From positions 32,418 to 96,417 of the forward strand of contig JABABI010000019.1 of NCBI GenBank assembly GCA_014238335.1: 64,000 bases of DNA. Direction: 5' to 3'. Each line of letters opens with the position of its first letter. The first letter of the stretch is position 1. The position numbers and the translations under genes are program-made. This document shows positions 9,243 to 17,503 of this stretch, in pieces. The DNA is from Fuerstiella sp. Lineage in GTDB: Bacteria > Planctomycetota > Planctomycetia > Planctomycetales > Planctomycetaceae. Under the pieces are notes generated by a model, which saw only the letters and a list, made by a program, of their open reading frames with translations, ran no database searches and had not been told where the DNA came from.

Positions 9243-9288
9243 TCGTTTGTGTCCTCGACGCAATGTGCCACGTGCGATTCAATCGCCG

Positions 9289-9960
9289 TCAGAAGCACTC
9301 AAGGCCCGTCAGCTGTGTGCGAAACTCGAAGAACGCATTTAGCAGTCTGGCGGGCAACTGTGGCTCATTCGTCACAAAGGCCACACGGTCGGTTTCGACC
9401 ACCAGTCGGCCGGGAATCAACGCTGTCGTCAGCTCGCACCAGGTACTCTGACGGTCGTATTCCAGGTTGAGAGAGTCGTTGCGGTTCTCGATCGAGTCAA
9501 TAAATGCCTCAATATGGATGGGCTCTGGAGGCTCGAATTCCACGGTGTCGAACACCATCCCGAAAACCGTAGCAAACTCTGGTGACAGCAACGGAACCGG
9601 ATCGTGAAACTGAGTGACCTGACGCCGCCACGTGACTTCAGACGGCGCGAGCGGATCGTGAGTGACCGTGATGCGATACTCGAACCATGGTGTGGTAATT
9701 GCTGCCTCTCCGTTTGCCGGTTCCGAAACAACTAGATCGCTGCGTTTGAAGCGAAAGTTTTTTCGGAACTCCCGGAAACGAGTGTCCAGGTCTTCATCGA
9801 TCTCATCTGATGCGATGCGCCCGACGAAACTCTGCGTTCGTTCCGAATTGGCGAATGGGACGGAGTGAGCCTTTCTGAAACCGCTCAAGTCGCGCACCCG
9901 CTGCCGCTGCTCACTGACCAAAGCTACGTTGGTGACGTGCTGTTCCGCTGATGAACCCAT
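9289..9960 (-). CDS. Conserved-looking hypothetical protein
   Basis: Soluble protein of 223 aa with no recognised family. There is no signal peptide or membrane segment. Composition is mixed acidic/basic with well-formed alternating strands (WFEYRITVTHDPLAPSEVTWRRQV, GRLVVETDRVAFVTNEPQLPARLLNAFFEFR), which looks like real coding sequence and argues for a mostly beta fold. ATG at 9960 is the first available start. It is convergent with the export gene, and on the same strand as the DUF1559 pseudogene that ends upstream of it. Confidence 0.65.
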   Translation of the reverse strand: MGSSAEQHVTNVALVSEQRQRVRDLSGFRKAHSVPFANSERTQSFVGRIASDEIDEDLDTRFREFRKNFRFKRSDLVVSEPANGEAAITTPWFEYRITVTHDPLAPSEVTWRRQVTQFHDPVPLLSPEFATVFGMVFDTVEFEPPEPIHIEAFIDSIENRNDSLNLEYDRQSTWCELTTALIPGRLVVETDRVAFVTNEPQLPARLLNAFFEFRTQLTGLECF

Positions 9961-10008
9961 AGGTGGATTATTATCAGAAATCGGATTCGTGTCCTATCAT
10001 GGAGCAGG

Positions 10009-11114
10009 TTAAAACGCATCGCCCATCAGATCCTGTGGCAGGACTCCCGCCATCGAACGCAGTTTGCTGCCGTTGGGGGTGACCAGACGGACACATACGG
10101 ACCGGTCGATTTGCTTACTCAGCGTTCGTGTGCTTCCGCTGGCAAGGACAATATTGATGACGCCCCCGGATGGTTCGAGGACGGAAACGGTGTCCCTTCT
10201 CCGTTATGACGCATTACGTTGGGAAGGCCATTAACGGCGACGGGCCGTGGCGGGTTTGGAAACGTAGCTCCGCTGGCTGTCGTCGATTCCACTGGATACA
10301 CAAACCCGCAGTTACTAACCGTTGGATTTGACCCGATCCCTGTCCACCCGGCATTGATATTCTCTGCGAAAAACAAAGTGTTTTCGAATCGGTCGTAAAT
10401 AGTGCTCATCGTCTGGCTGAAGTTCTTGTTTCGAATCTGCATCCATGACACGCCCGTGTCGCGGGTAATCGTCGCATCGTCTGCATCGAAATATTCAGGA
10501 CCCGACACACCCGGGACATTTCCGTCTCCATCCCAGTCAAATTGATTGATGTCGTGCGCCTGCACCTGTGTCTGCACGGGAAGATTCCCCGCCACAATCG
10601 CGGCTTCGTACGCATCCAGAACCGTCATGTCGGCGTATCCCGCATTGAGGATATAGCTGAGTCCCCCTGGTTGTTCCTAAGCCGAGTCATCACCGGGTCA
10701 GGGCAGGTTGAGTTGCGAAAGTGCGAAGTTAGCTGTGCTGGAGCCACCAACAGTCTGGTCGAAATGGTCAAAGACATCCTGACGGTCAAGTTCCGACAGA
10801 CACGTAACGACCCAGTTTACGCCCGCAACTCCGCCTGCGTTGCCACACCGAGTGTTGCCCGCGTTGGGAGAAACAGAGGGTGGAAGCGGAATGAACTTGC
10901 CGCCAGCCGATAAGCGCCATCCCATCATGGGTGCGCTGGCTGTCGCGGCGACCCCATTTGTCGCAGTCTGCTCAGGCATTGTGTCCGCCGCGCCTCCCTC
11001 ACGTTTTGCACGGCGGGCAAAATCAGTGACATCAGGACGGCAATGATGGAAATCACGACCAACAATTCGATCAACGTAAACCCATTTCTTACTTCGGCAT
11101 TGCGTTCGCTTCAT
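10009..11114 (-). pseudogene. Frameshifted DUF1559 prepilin-like gene
   Basis: Remains of a planctomycete DUF1559 (type IV-pilin-like, H-X9-DG) exported protein. Three frames are needed to follow it. The prepilin N-terminus [18 protein letters not shown] with the usual [18 protein letters not shown] reads in a frame shifted one base from the ATG at 11114. The next segment (SAGGKFIPLPPSVSPN to ANFALSQLNLP) returns to the ATG frame. An in-frame TAG and a further shift occur near 10680, then GLSYILNAGYADM to PSSNHPGA reads open, and a last 1-nt shift near 10170 leads to VLASGSTRTLSKQIDRSV and the natural stop at 10009. Several lesions make sequencing error an unlikely sole cause. Confidence 0.85.
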
Positions 11115-11491
11115 GAGATTTCTCCGTCAGGAAAGGTTGACCAGACAAAATGCCTCGTCACGGCAACGTGGCCGGATTTCTGATGGCGAAACCTACAATT
11201 CTCGCCGCTCTCCGTTTTAATCTGGAGATTTCTTCTGATTCGTTCGATCCGGTTTCTGCATTCGAACTCTCCGCTTTTCCGGGGACAACGGCCCTTTACC
11301 AGCGATCGTTTTCGGCCCCGTGACGCAGCGGTCGCGACGCTGCTTTGGCCCGCTGGCGGGGTTGGACCGTAATTATCGATCTGACTGGGGCAGCACATTC
11401 AGCCACGCATTGACGCTCCGCACGTGTGCTGCAAGATCATCTGCAGTGTCTAAAGATGATTTCGATCCAAAGTCCTAGCGAGAAGGCCAAC
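11115..11491. other. Intergenic region between DUF1559 remnant and STAS gene
   Basis: This 377-bp region has no supported gene. It should hold the promoter of the STAS gene and the former promoter of the DUF1559 gene. No convincing -35/-10 pair or hairpin was found. Confidence 0.4.
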
Positions 11492-11896
11492 ATGATCACT
11501 TCACTGCTGGAACTACAGTTTCTGAGTTGCGAATCCGTGGGCCAGGTTCTTGTCGTTAAGCCAGCCGCAGAGCCGCGCAGCTTCAGTGATGAATCGAAGC
11601 AGCATGAGTACAATTTTGTGATGAGGATGATTGGACTGAACGGCGGTTGGGGCCTGTTGATTGATCTGTCGGACTGTGAAATGCTGGATTCCGTGACCGT
11701 CGGGATTCTTATCCAACTCAGCCGGGAAGTCGTCCGGTTCGGTGGCAGGACGGTCATGTGCGGAGCATCGTCGGCCATCCGTGAAACGCTGGCGCGACTC
11801 ATGCTGCTTGAGCCGGAACACCGTGTCTTTGCCTGGCGCCAGTTTACAACAGCAGTCTGTGCAATGGCGGAATTGCAGTCGTCGTCAGCCGATTAG
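11492..11896 (+). CDS. STAS-domain protein (anti-sigma-factor-antagonist-like)
   Basis: Probable phospho-switch protein of the SpoIIAA/RsbV type, 134 aa from ATG 11492. That start has GAGAAGG 5 nt upstream; the frame stays open to 11426. The STAS core is visible as VLVVKPAAEPRSF, then GLLIDLSDCEMLDSVTVGIL with Ser in the position usually phosphorylated, then SREVVRFGGRTVMCGASSAIRETL and an AVCAM helix near the end. No kinase or PP2C phosphatase is adjacent, so a partner is unknown. It may alternatively work in a stressosome-like or chemotaxis-like pathway. Confidence 0.75.
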   Translation: MITSLLELQFLSCESVGQVLVVKPAAEPRSFSDESKQHEYNFVMRMIGLNGGWGLLIDLSDCEMLDSVTVGILIQLSREVVRFGGRTVMCGASSAIRETLARLMLLEPEHRVFAWRQFTTAVCAMAELQSSSAD

Positions 11897-11931
11897 TGCT
11901 TCGTCAGAACTGAGTTTTAGGGTTGGCCAGA

Positions 11932-12002
11932 AAAACGGGGCAGGTACCGAAAACCGGAACGGTCCGAAGGGGGCTCTGCATTCTTGGTACCTGACCCCGT
12001 TT
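11932..12002. repeat. 71-bp inverted-repeat element (REP-like), possible terminator
   Basis: Ends form an inverted repeat: AAAACGGGG-CAGGTACC at 11932-11948 against GGTACCTGACCCCGTTT at 11986-12002, complementary apart from one bulged base. The core has a second small palindrome (GGAACGGTCC). The GGGGTCAGGTACC-type arm resembles extragenic palindromes mobilised by REP-associated tyrosine transposases (inference from memory of such repeats). It sits between two convergent genes and may also end their transcripts. Confidence 0.6.
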
Positions 12003-12057
12003 CCCAGCGAATGATTCAACCCCACTTTCTGGCTTTAACAAAGCACCAGGGATCGAC

Positions 12058-12732
12058 TTATCGCAGAATACCCGCGAGTCGGCGCAGAGTCTCTCCGGCT
12101 TCCTGATCCGAATGAAGATCGTCTGCAGCAGCAGCAAAATAATCATCGCCGATGCCCATGATCTGGCGCAGCATCGCGGCCTTCTCCGGCGGTTCGTCCA
12201 GAAAATCGCCCATCAGCTCATAGTCCCTGTCCCATAGAATCCGATCAGCCAGTGACTGCACCAGGCGATGCCAAAGGTCCGGTCGTGCACAGTGGGCGGA
12301 TTTCGGCAGATAGTCAGCCTCGTCTTCGGCGGAATCGTCTCGATCCGAATCATCAGGTTCCCTCAGGTCATCACCAAAGCATTCGTGACAGGCATCAAGA
12401 ACCAGCTGACGCCACTGGGTACCCAATGAAATGTTCTCGATTTCCAAATCAATTTCGCAACTGATGTGATCAAATACGGTGCCGATGGCTGCTTCGTTCA
12501 CCGCGGTAAGTTCTGGCATCCGGTCCGTTCCTGTCAGCAGGTGCGTTGTCACGGACTCCAGCACCGCGAGTCGCTGAGACCATGTCAATTCATCGAACAG
12601 GGTGATGGTGTAGCCGCCGCTTTCTATGCGGACATCTTCCTTCACTCGTTCAACAAGACCGGTGGCAGCCGCTTTGAACAGATGAGCTTCCGCAGCTTCA
12701 AGAATTCGGTCTCCTTCTGATGTATGCCACAT
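12058..12732 (-). CDS. Hypothetical acidic protein
   Basis: Soluble 224-aa protein of unrecognised family, probably cytosolic since no signal peptide or membrane helix is present. It is largely helical, with an opening DRILEAAEAHLFKAAATGLVERV, a strand-like GGYTITLFDELTW, and a strongly acidic linker near residues 125-142 (EPDDSDRDDSAEDEADY). The C-terminal third (LADRILWDRDYELMGDFLDEPPEKAAMLRQIMGI) reads as a genuine folded domain. The ATG at 12732 is the only plausible start. Convergent with the STAS gene. Confidence 0.65.
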   Translation of the reverse strand: MWHTSEGDRILEAAEAHLFKAAATGLVERVKEDVRIESGGYTITLFDELTWSQRLAVLESVTTHLLTGTDRMPELTAVNEAAIGTVFDHISCEIDLEIENISLGTQWRQLVLDACHECFGDDLREPDDSDRDDSAEDEADYLPKSAHCARPDLWHRLVQSLADRILWDRDYELMGDFLDEPPEKAAMLRQIMGIGDDYFAAAADDLHSDQEAGETLRRLAGILR

Positions 12733-13497
12733 CTGCTGATGTCTTTCTCGTCTGTCGGTCCGTCCCCGAATTCGCCAGCTATTAGTTTAACGGGCTGTCC
12801 CACTCGATTCACCCGTGTCGCAGGAAATCCCCCGCGTAGCTGCGGATGACTGAATTCTGGCTGGTGAATGGTTGACGGTCTCCCGACATCAGAGTTCGGT
12901 CTGGCCGCTTACATGATTTGTGTGGTATCACGGACGTGGACTCTGTCCTGCGTGGCCTCCGATGTCCGGGCAGTAACGGGAATCATACCGTTGCCGTCAA
13001 TGTCGCTGACAATCTGTAGTGTTATGGGAGACAACAGGGGCCGTGTGACGTCAAATCCGCGATCGCAGAATGGGTGACAGCTGACGGCTGGCCAGGTCCC
13101 GGTTGTTTGCGCACAGCTCGCGCGAAGGGGCAGGCACAATTGGAGGAAAGTCCGCACACAGACTCTGGCGGTTCCTGACAGGCAGACTTCCGGCGCGGCT
13201 GGCCGTTGTTTTCGAGATGAAGGGCGCCAGCATCATGAGCTGGTTTGTGCAGCGAAACACCATGCCTCCTGTTGTCGTCCTCTCCCCTCAGGGGCCGCTA
13301 TTCTGAGCACAACCATCACAAGTTAACTCATCAGCACACATCGAATGACTTACATATGCAGATCGATCGGTGCACATAACGCGGCATAGCCGGTGCGTCC
13401 GCAAATTACGGAACTGCCCGCAATTTCGACACCATCGATATTCGATGACTCACCTCGAACACTACTCATTCTTCAGCAATCGATCAGGTTTCGATCA
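12733..13497. other. Decayed non-coding stretch
   Basis: This 765-bp stretch has no supported intact gene. It contains an Hsp70-like fragment on the - strand (12909-13058) and, on +, a segment at about 13081-13200 carrying the 13-mer GGAGGAAAGTCCG that recalls RNase P RNA. Both look like relics. Confidence 0.5.
12909..13058 (-). pseudogene. Hsp70/DnaK-like C-terminal fragment
   Basis: The - strand frame reads GFDVTRPLLSPITLQIVSD and then IDGNGMIPVTARTSEATQ before a stop at 12909. The block DIDGNGMI.VTAR matches the Hsp70 substrate-binding-domain signature DIDANGIL.VSA, and the preceding PITLQIV fits the strand before it. Only about 49 residues are recognisable, with no upstream ATPase domain, so it is best read as a gene relic. 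Assignment rests on one motif. Confidence 0.4.
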
Positions 13498-13740
13498 ATG
13501 TTGGACGCGCCAACACAACATCAGCATCAGCTTTGGGTGCTACAGCGGCTGCACCACATCTGCCAGGCATTCCGCAACGCAACGGCCAGCGAACCCTGTC
13601 TGGAACAGTACGAACAACAGGTTCACGTGGTGATGGACGAAAACGTCACACATGCTGCCATTGCCTGGATTGAGATCATCGTGCAGAGCCTGCGGACAGG
13701 AAATTCGTTTGTGCCCGAAGAATACATGGGAAAGCGTTAG
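13498..13740 (+). CDS. Small hypothetical protein
   Basis: Possible 80-aa soluble protein from ATG 13498; the frame is open from 13393. The C-terminal part (QQVHVVMDENVTHAAIAWIEIIVQ then SLRTGNSFVPEEYMGKR) looks protein-like, whereas the N-terminal His/Gln-rich part does not. No ribosome site is clear. Its stop abuts copy 2 of the 100-bp dispersed repeat exactly. Could be a relic rather than an active gene. Confidence 0.3.
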   Translation: MLDAPTQHQHQLWVLQRLHHICQAFRNATASEPCLEQYEQQVHVVMDENVTHAAIAWIEIIVQSLRTGNSFVPEEYMGKR

Positions 13741-13840
13741 AGCAGATTACGAAAACACGTGGCTTGTTCGGGCTCGTGGGAAGCGCACATAGTAGGCCAG
13801 AAAACGTTTTTCGCGGCCATGCAGCTGGTCAATATGCTGT
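13741..13840 (-). repeat. 100-bp dispersed repeat, copy 2
   Basis: Gapless 80% match to 1631-1730. On the - strand this copy reads MAAKNVFWPTMCASHEPEQ and then ATCFRNLL before a TAA, and forms the end of a longer open frame reaching 14018. The neighbouring sequences of the two copies are unrelated. Confidence 0.7.
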
Positions 13841-14023
13841 CGGTTTCGCGAAAGTTGGGGATACTGTTCGAACCGCGCCGCAAAGGTCGGTGAGACAGTA
13901 CAATTTGCGGCGGAATCCCTCGCAATCGATGTTGGGGCGCACTTCGGTTGGTGAATGTTGCCGCCGGATTTGGTATGCTGGGTTTCTGCCTGATCCCCCC
14001 TGCCTTCGTTCGTGCCACGACCC

Positions 14024-17000
14024 ATGCGACGCATTCACCTGCTTCTTTCGTTCGTCTTGTCTGCGGCCAGTCCCTGTGGATATGCAGACGACGTTGATTT
14101 CAACAATGACGTGCGACCAATCCTGTCGAACAAATGCCTGTTGTGCCATGGGCCCGATCCCGACGCGCTGCAGTCCGGTCTGAGACTGGATGTGCCGGGT
14201 GTCGCAACCTCGCGATTGGAATCCGGCAACACCGCCATCGTTCCCGGCAAGCCCGCACTGAGCGATTTGATTGCCCGTGTTACGTCAGACGATGAGGATC
14301 TGCGAATGCCGCCTGCTGAGCATGGTGCTCGTCTGACGGATGATGAAATTGAAACGCTGCGGAAATGGATTGAACAGGGAGCGAACTATTCGCAACACTG
14401 GGCCTATACGAAGCCGGTGCATCACGAGCTTCCGACACCTCCGACGGAACACGTGAACTGGCCCAGAAATGGTGTCGACAATTTCACCCTGCGCCGCATG
14501 CTGGATCATGGGTTGCAGCCGTCGTTGGAAGCCGATCACTATGCTATTGTTCGTCGAGTCTTTCTGGATCTGACCGGGCTGCCGCCAACCATCGAAGACG
14601 TCGACAGCTTTGTAGCGAACAAAGATCCTCTGGCGTACGACAATCTTGTTGACGAACTGCTGCAACGTCCGTCGTTCGGCGAACACTGGGCTCGCAAGTG
14701 GCTGGACCTAGCCCGCTACGCTGATAGCGCAGGCTATGCCGACGACCCGCCAAGAATAATATGGGCCTATCGCGACTGGGTGATCAAAGCCTTTAACACC
14801 AACATGCCGTTCGATCAGTTTACTGTGGAACAGATGGCCGGTGATCTGCTGCCAGACCCGTCAGAAAGCCAGTTGATCGCTACCGCATTTCATCGGAATA
14901 CACTGACCAACAACGAAGGTGGAACTCAGGACGAGGAATTTCGAAACGTGGCGGTCGTTGATCGAGTCAACACGACTGCCGCTGTGTGGATGGGGACCAC
15001 GATGGCGTGTGCTCAATGTCATACTCACAAGTATGATCCGATTACACAGGATGAGTACTTTCGTTTCTTCGCCATTCTGAACAACACTCAGGACGCTGAT
15101 CGTCGGGACGAGTCTCCCCTGATACAGATCTACACGGACGAACAAAAGCGGCAGAAGAGCAACCTGGAGAATAAAATCGCTGACCTGACGAAGGTGATCG
15201 GCACAGCAACGCCTGAGCTGTCCGTCTCACAGCAGCAATGGGAGGAACGTTTGCAGGCGCCTGCTGCATGGGCGGCGCTGCGGCCGCGAAGCGTCCTGCG
15301 AAAAAGCGAACAGCCAGCAAAGATTCTGGACGACGGAAGTATTCTGGTTACTTCCGCAAGCGAAACAGATACGTATACGGTCGACGTGCCTCTGCTGGCG
15401 GCTGGCGAAAAGAATTTAAGGTCTGCCCCCATTGCGGCACTGCGTCTGGAGACGATGCCGCACGAGTCCCTTCCCACGAAAGGCGCCGGCCACGGAGGGG
15501 GCAATTTTGTGATCAACAGCATTAAAGCCCAGATCGTCCCTGATAGTGATGTTGCTCCGACGGCGAAGTTCGTTCGGATTACCAACAACGGAAAAAAACA
15601 GATTCTGTCACTGGCGGAGGTTCAGGTCTTCAACGCAGGCACCAACATTGCACTGAAGGGTAAAGCGACTCAGCACTCCACGGCTTCCTCCGGTGCACCG
15701 GAATTGGCCATCGATGGAAATACGGACGGCGACTATCAGCAGAAATCGGTCACCCATACGGACACTGTCGACGATCCGTGGTGGGAAGTCGATCTCGACG
15801 ATCTCTATTCCGTTGAACGTATTGCTATCTGGAATCGCACGGACAATAAGCTGTACGCTCGACTGAACGATTTTACAATCGCCCTGCTGGACGGGGATCG
15901 CGAGGTGATCTGGCAACAGATGATCAAGGAGTCGCCGAATCCAACTGCGGATTATTCGCCCAGCAACGTGCGGGACATCACCTTCCGCACGGCCTTTGCC
16001 GACTACCATCAGGAGAACTTTGAGCCGACCGACGTGCTGGCTGGAAAGACGGGCAACGAAGATGGCTGGGCTATCGGGGGAGCCACTACTGCGCCGCATC
16101 AACTGCTGCTTGTCCCCAACCGCCCGATTGTCGTTGACGAGCCGGCGACACTACGGGTCACCATCGAACAGAACTCTCCACATGCACACCATCTGCTCGG
16201 TCATTTTGCATTCGCCACCACAAGTGACGAAACGGCGATTCAGCGATCGCGAGTTCCTCAAACGCAGCTGGCAGCTCTTGACTTACCGACCGACGCACGC
16301 AGCGAAACGGCGGCTGCCGAGTTGGCCGCGTATTTCCGGGGAAATGTCGCTGCCGAACTGAATACGCAGCGAAAAGATCTACAGGCGTCCCAAGAAAAAC
16401 TGGCAGGGATGAAGCCTGCCACGTCCGTTCCTGTGCTGCGGGAGATGTCCGGTAACCGCCGGGAAACGCATTTGCAGTTTCGCGGAAACTACCTGGACAA
16501 AGGTCCTCGGATGGACGTTGGCCTGCCAGCCGTCTTCAACGTTGCTCCGGAAGGCAGGCCGCTTGATCGTCTGGCTCTGGCGGAATGGCTGATTGACGAC
16601 GAGAATCCGCTGACCGCACGAGTGCTGGCGAACCGCCTCTGGGAAACGATCTTTGGCCGAGGGATCGTGGTGACCAGCGAAGAGTTCGGTTCGCAGGGAG
16701 AGCTGCCAACCCATCCGGAATTGCTGGACTGGCTCGCAACTGAGCTGCTGCAGAACGACTGGAATTCAAAAGATCTGATCCGTACGCTGGTCACGTCAGC
16801 AACGTACCGACAGTCGACGAAAGTTACGCCACCAGCCGCGTCCGCTGACGCGGACAACCGGTGGCTGTCCCGTGGTTCGCGGGTGCGACACAGCGCCGAG
16901 ATGGTCCGCGATCAGGCATTGCTCGCCGCGGGCCTGCTGAGCGAAAAGATGTACGGTCCGCCCGTTAAGCCGCCGCAGCCGAGTATGGGATTGACTGCTG

Positions 17001-17503
17001 CTTTCGGAAGTTCCACTGACTGGAAAACCAGCGAAGGCGAGGATCGCTACCGCCGAGGTCTCTACACGACATGGCGCCGCAGCAATCCGTATCCATCGAT
17101 GGCTACTTTTGACGCGCCCAACCGAGAAGTCTGCACCGTCCGGCGCAACCGCACAAACACTCCGCTGCAGTCGCTGGTGACATTGAACGATCCGGTGTAC
17201 GTGGAAGCCGCGCAATCGCTTGCAAGGATCGCATTGCAGCATAATGGTCCTCTCGAAACACAATTCACGCTGGCCTTCCGTCGCTGCGTTTCGCGTCCCC
17301 CGACCAAAAGTGAAGTCGCTGCGCTGGTCGCCCTGTTTGAGGATGCGAAAGATGGACTGCAGAACAGTGCTGACGAAGCCATGAAGCTGGCAACGGATCC
17401 TATCGGCGAACTGCCGGAAGGCATCGACACTCTTAATGCCGCCGCGATGACCGTCGTTTGCAACGTTCTGTTGAACCTTGATGAAATGTTCCTGAAGAGA
17501 TGA
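14024..17503 (+). CDS. Planctomycete cytochrome C / DUF1549-DUF1553 protein with discoidin domain
   Basis: Large exported protein, 1159 aa, of the PSCyt1-PSCyt2-PSD1 architecture. After a signal peptide (MRRIHLLLSFVLSAASPCGYA) the PSCyt1 haem motif SNKCLLCHGPD gives CxxCH, followed by MPP-EH and a WIEQGA helix. DUF1549 follows (about residues 130-340; ARYADSAGYADD, ACAQCHTHKYDPI supplies a second CxxCH). A coagulation factor 5/8 C-like (discoidin) domain lies at about 530-640 (DDPWWEVDLDDLYSVERIAI). DUF1553 occupies the C-terminus (RANRLWETIFGRGIV-type block, RRSNPYPSMATFDAP, RRNRTNTPLQSL). The stop overlaps the DUF1501 start by 4 bp, so the two are translationally coupled. Role in polysaccharide use is inferred from family context. 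Confidence 0.9.
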   Translation: MRRIHLLLSFVLSAASPCGYADDVDFNNDVRPILSNKCLLCHGPDPDALQSGLRLDVPGVATSRLESGNTAIVPGKPALSDLIARVTSDDEDLRMPPAEHGARLTDDEIETLRKWIEQGANYSQHWAYTKPVHHELPTPPTEHVNWPRNGVDNFTLRRMLDHGLQPSLEADHYAIVRRVFLDLTGLPPTIEDVDSFVANKDPLAYDNLVDELLQRPSFGEHWARKWLDLARYADSAGYADDPPRIIWAYRDWVIKAFNTNMPFDQFTVEQMAGDLLPDPSESQLIATAFHRNTLTNNEGGTQDEEFRNVAVVDRVNTTAAVWMGTTMACAQCHTHKYDPITQDEYFRFFAILNNTQDADRRDESPLIQIYTDEQKRQKSNLENKIADLTKVIGTATPELSVSQQQWEERLQAPAAWAALRPRSVLRKSEQPAKILDDGSILVTSASETDTYTVDVPLLAAGEKNLRSAPIAALRLETMPHESLPTKGAGHGGGNFVINSIKAQIVPDSDVAPTAKFVRITNNGKKQILSLAEVQVFNAGTNIALKGKATQHSTASSGAPELAIDGNTDGDYQQKSVTHTDTVDDPWWEVDLDDLYSVERIAIWNRTDNKLYARLNDFTIALLDGDREVIWQQMIKESPNPTADYSPSNVRDITFRTAFADYHQENFEPTDVLAGKTGNEDGWAIGGATTAPHQLLLVPNRPIVVDEPATLRVTIEQNSPHAHHLLGHFAFATTSDETAIQRSRVPQTQLAALDLPTDARSETAAAELAAYFRGNVAAELNTQRKDLQASQEKLAGMKPATSVPVLREMSGNRRETHLQFRGNYLDKGPRMDVGLPAVFNVAPEGRPLDRLALAEWLIDDENPLTARVLANRLWETIFGRGIVVTSEEFGSQGELPTHPELLDWLATELLQNDWNSKDLIRTLVTSATYRQSTKVTPPAASADADNRWLSRGSRVRHSAEMVRDQALLAAGLLSEKMYGPPVKPPQPSMGLTAAFGSSTDWKTSEGEDRYRRGLYTTWRRSNPYPSMATFDAPNREVCTVRRNRTNTPLQSLVTLNDPVYVEAAQSLARIALQHNGPLETQFTLAFRRCVSRPPTKSEVAALVALFEDAKDGLQNSADEAMKLATDPIGELPEGIDTLNAAAMTVVCNVLLNLDEMFLKR

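Noticed and set aside
13081..13500. Intact rnpB (RNase P RNA) gene
   Set aside because: Only the CR-I-like 13-mer and its 5' context are present; the conserved 3' blocks are missing, so no ncRNA feature is called.
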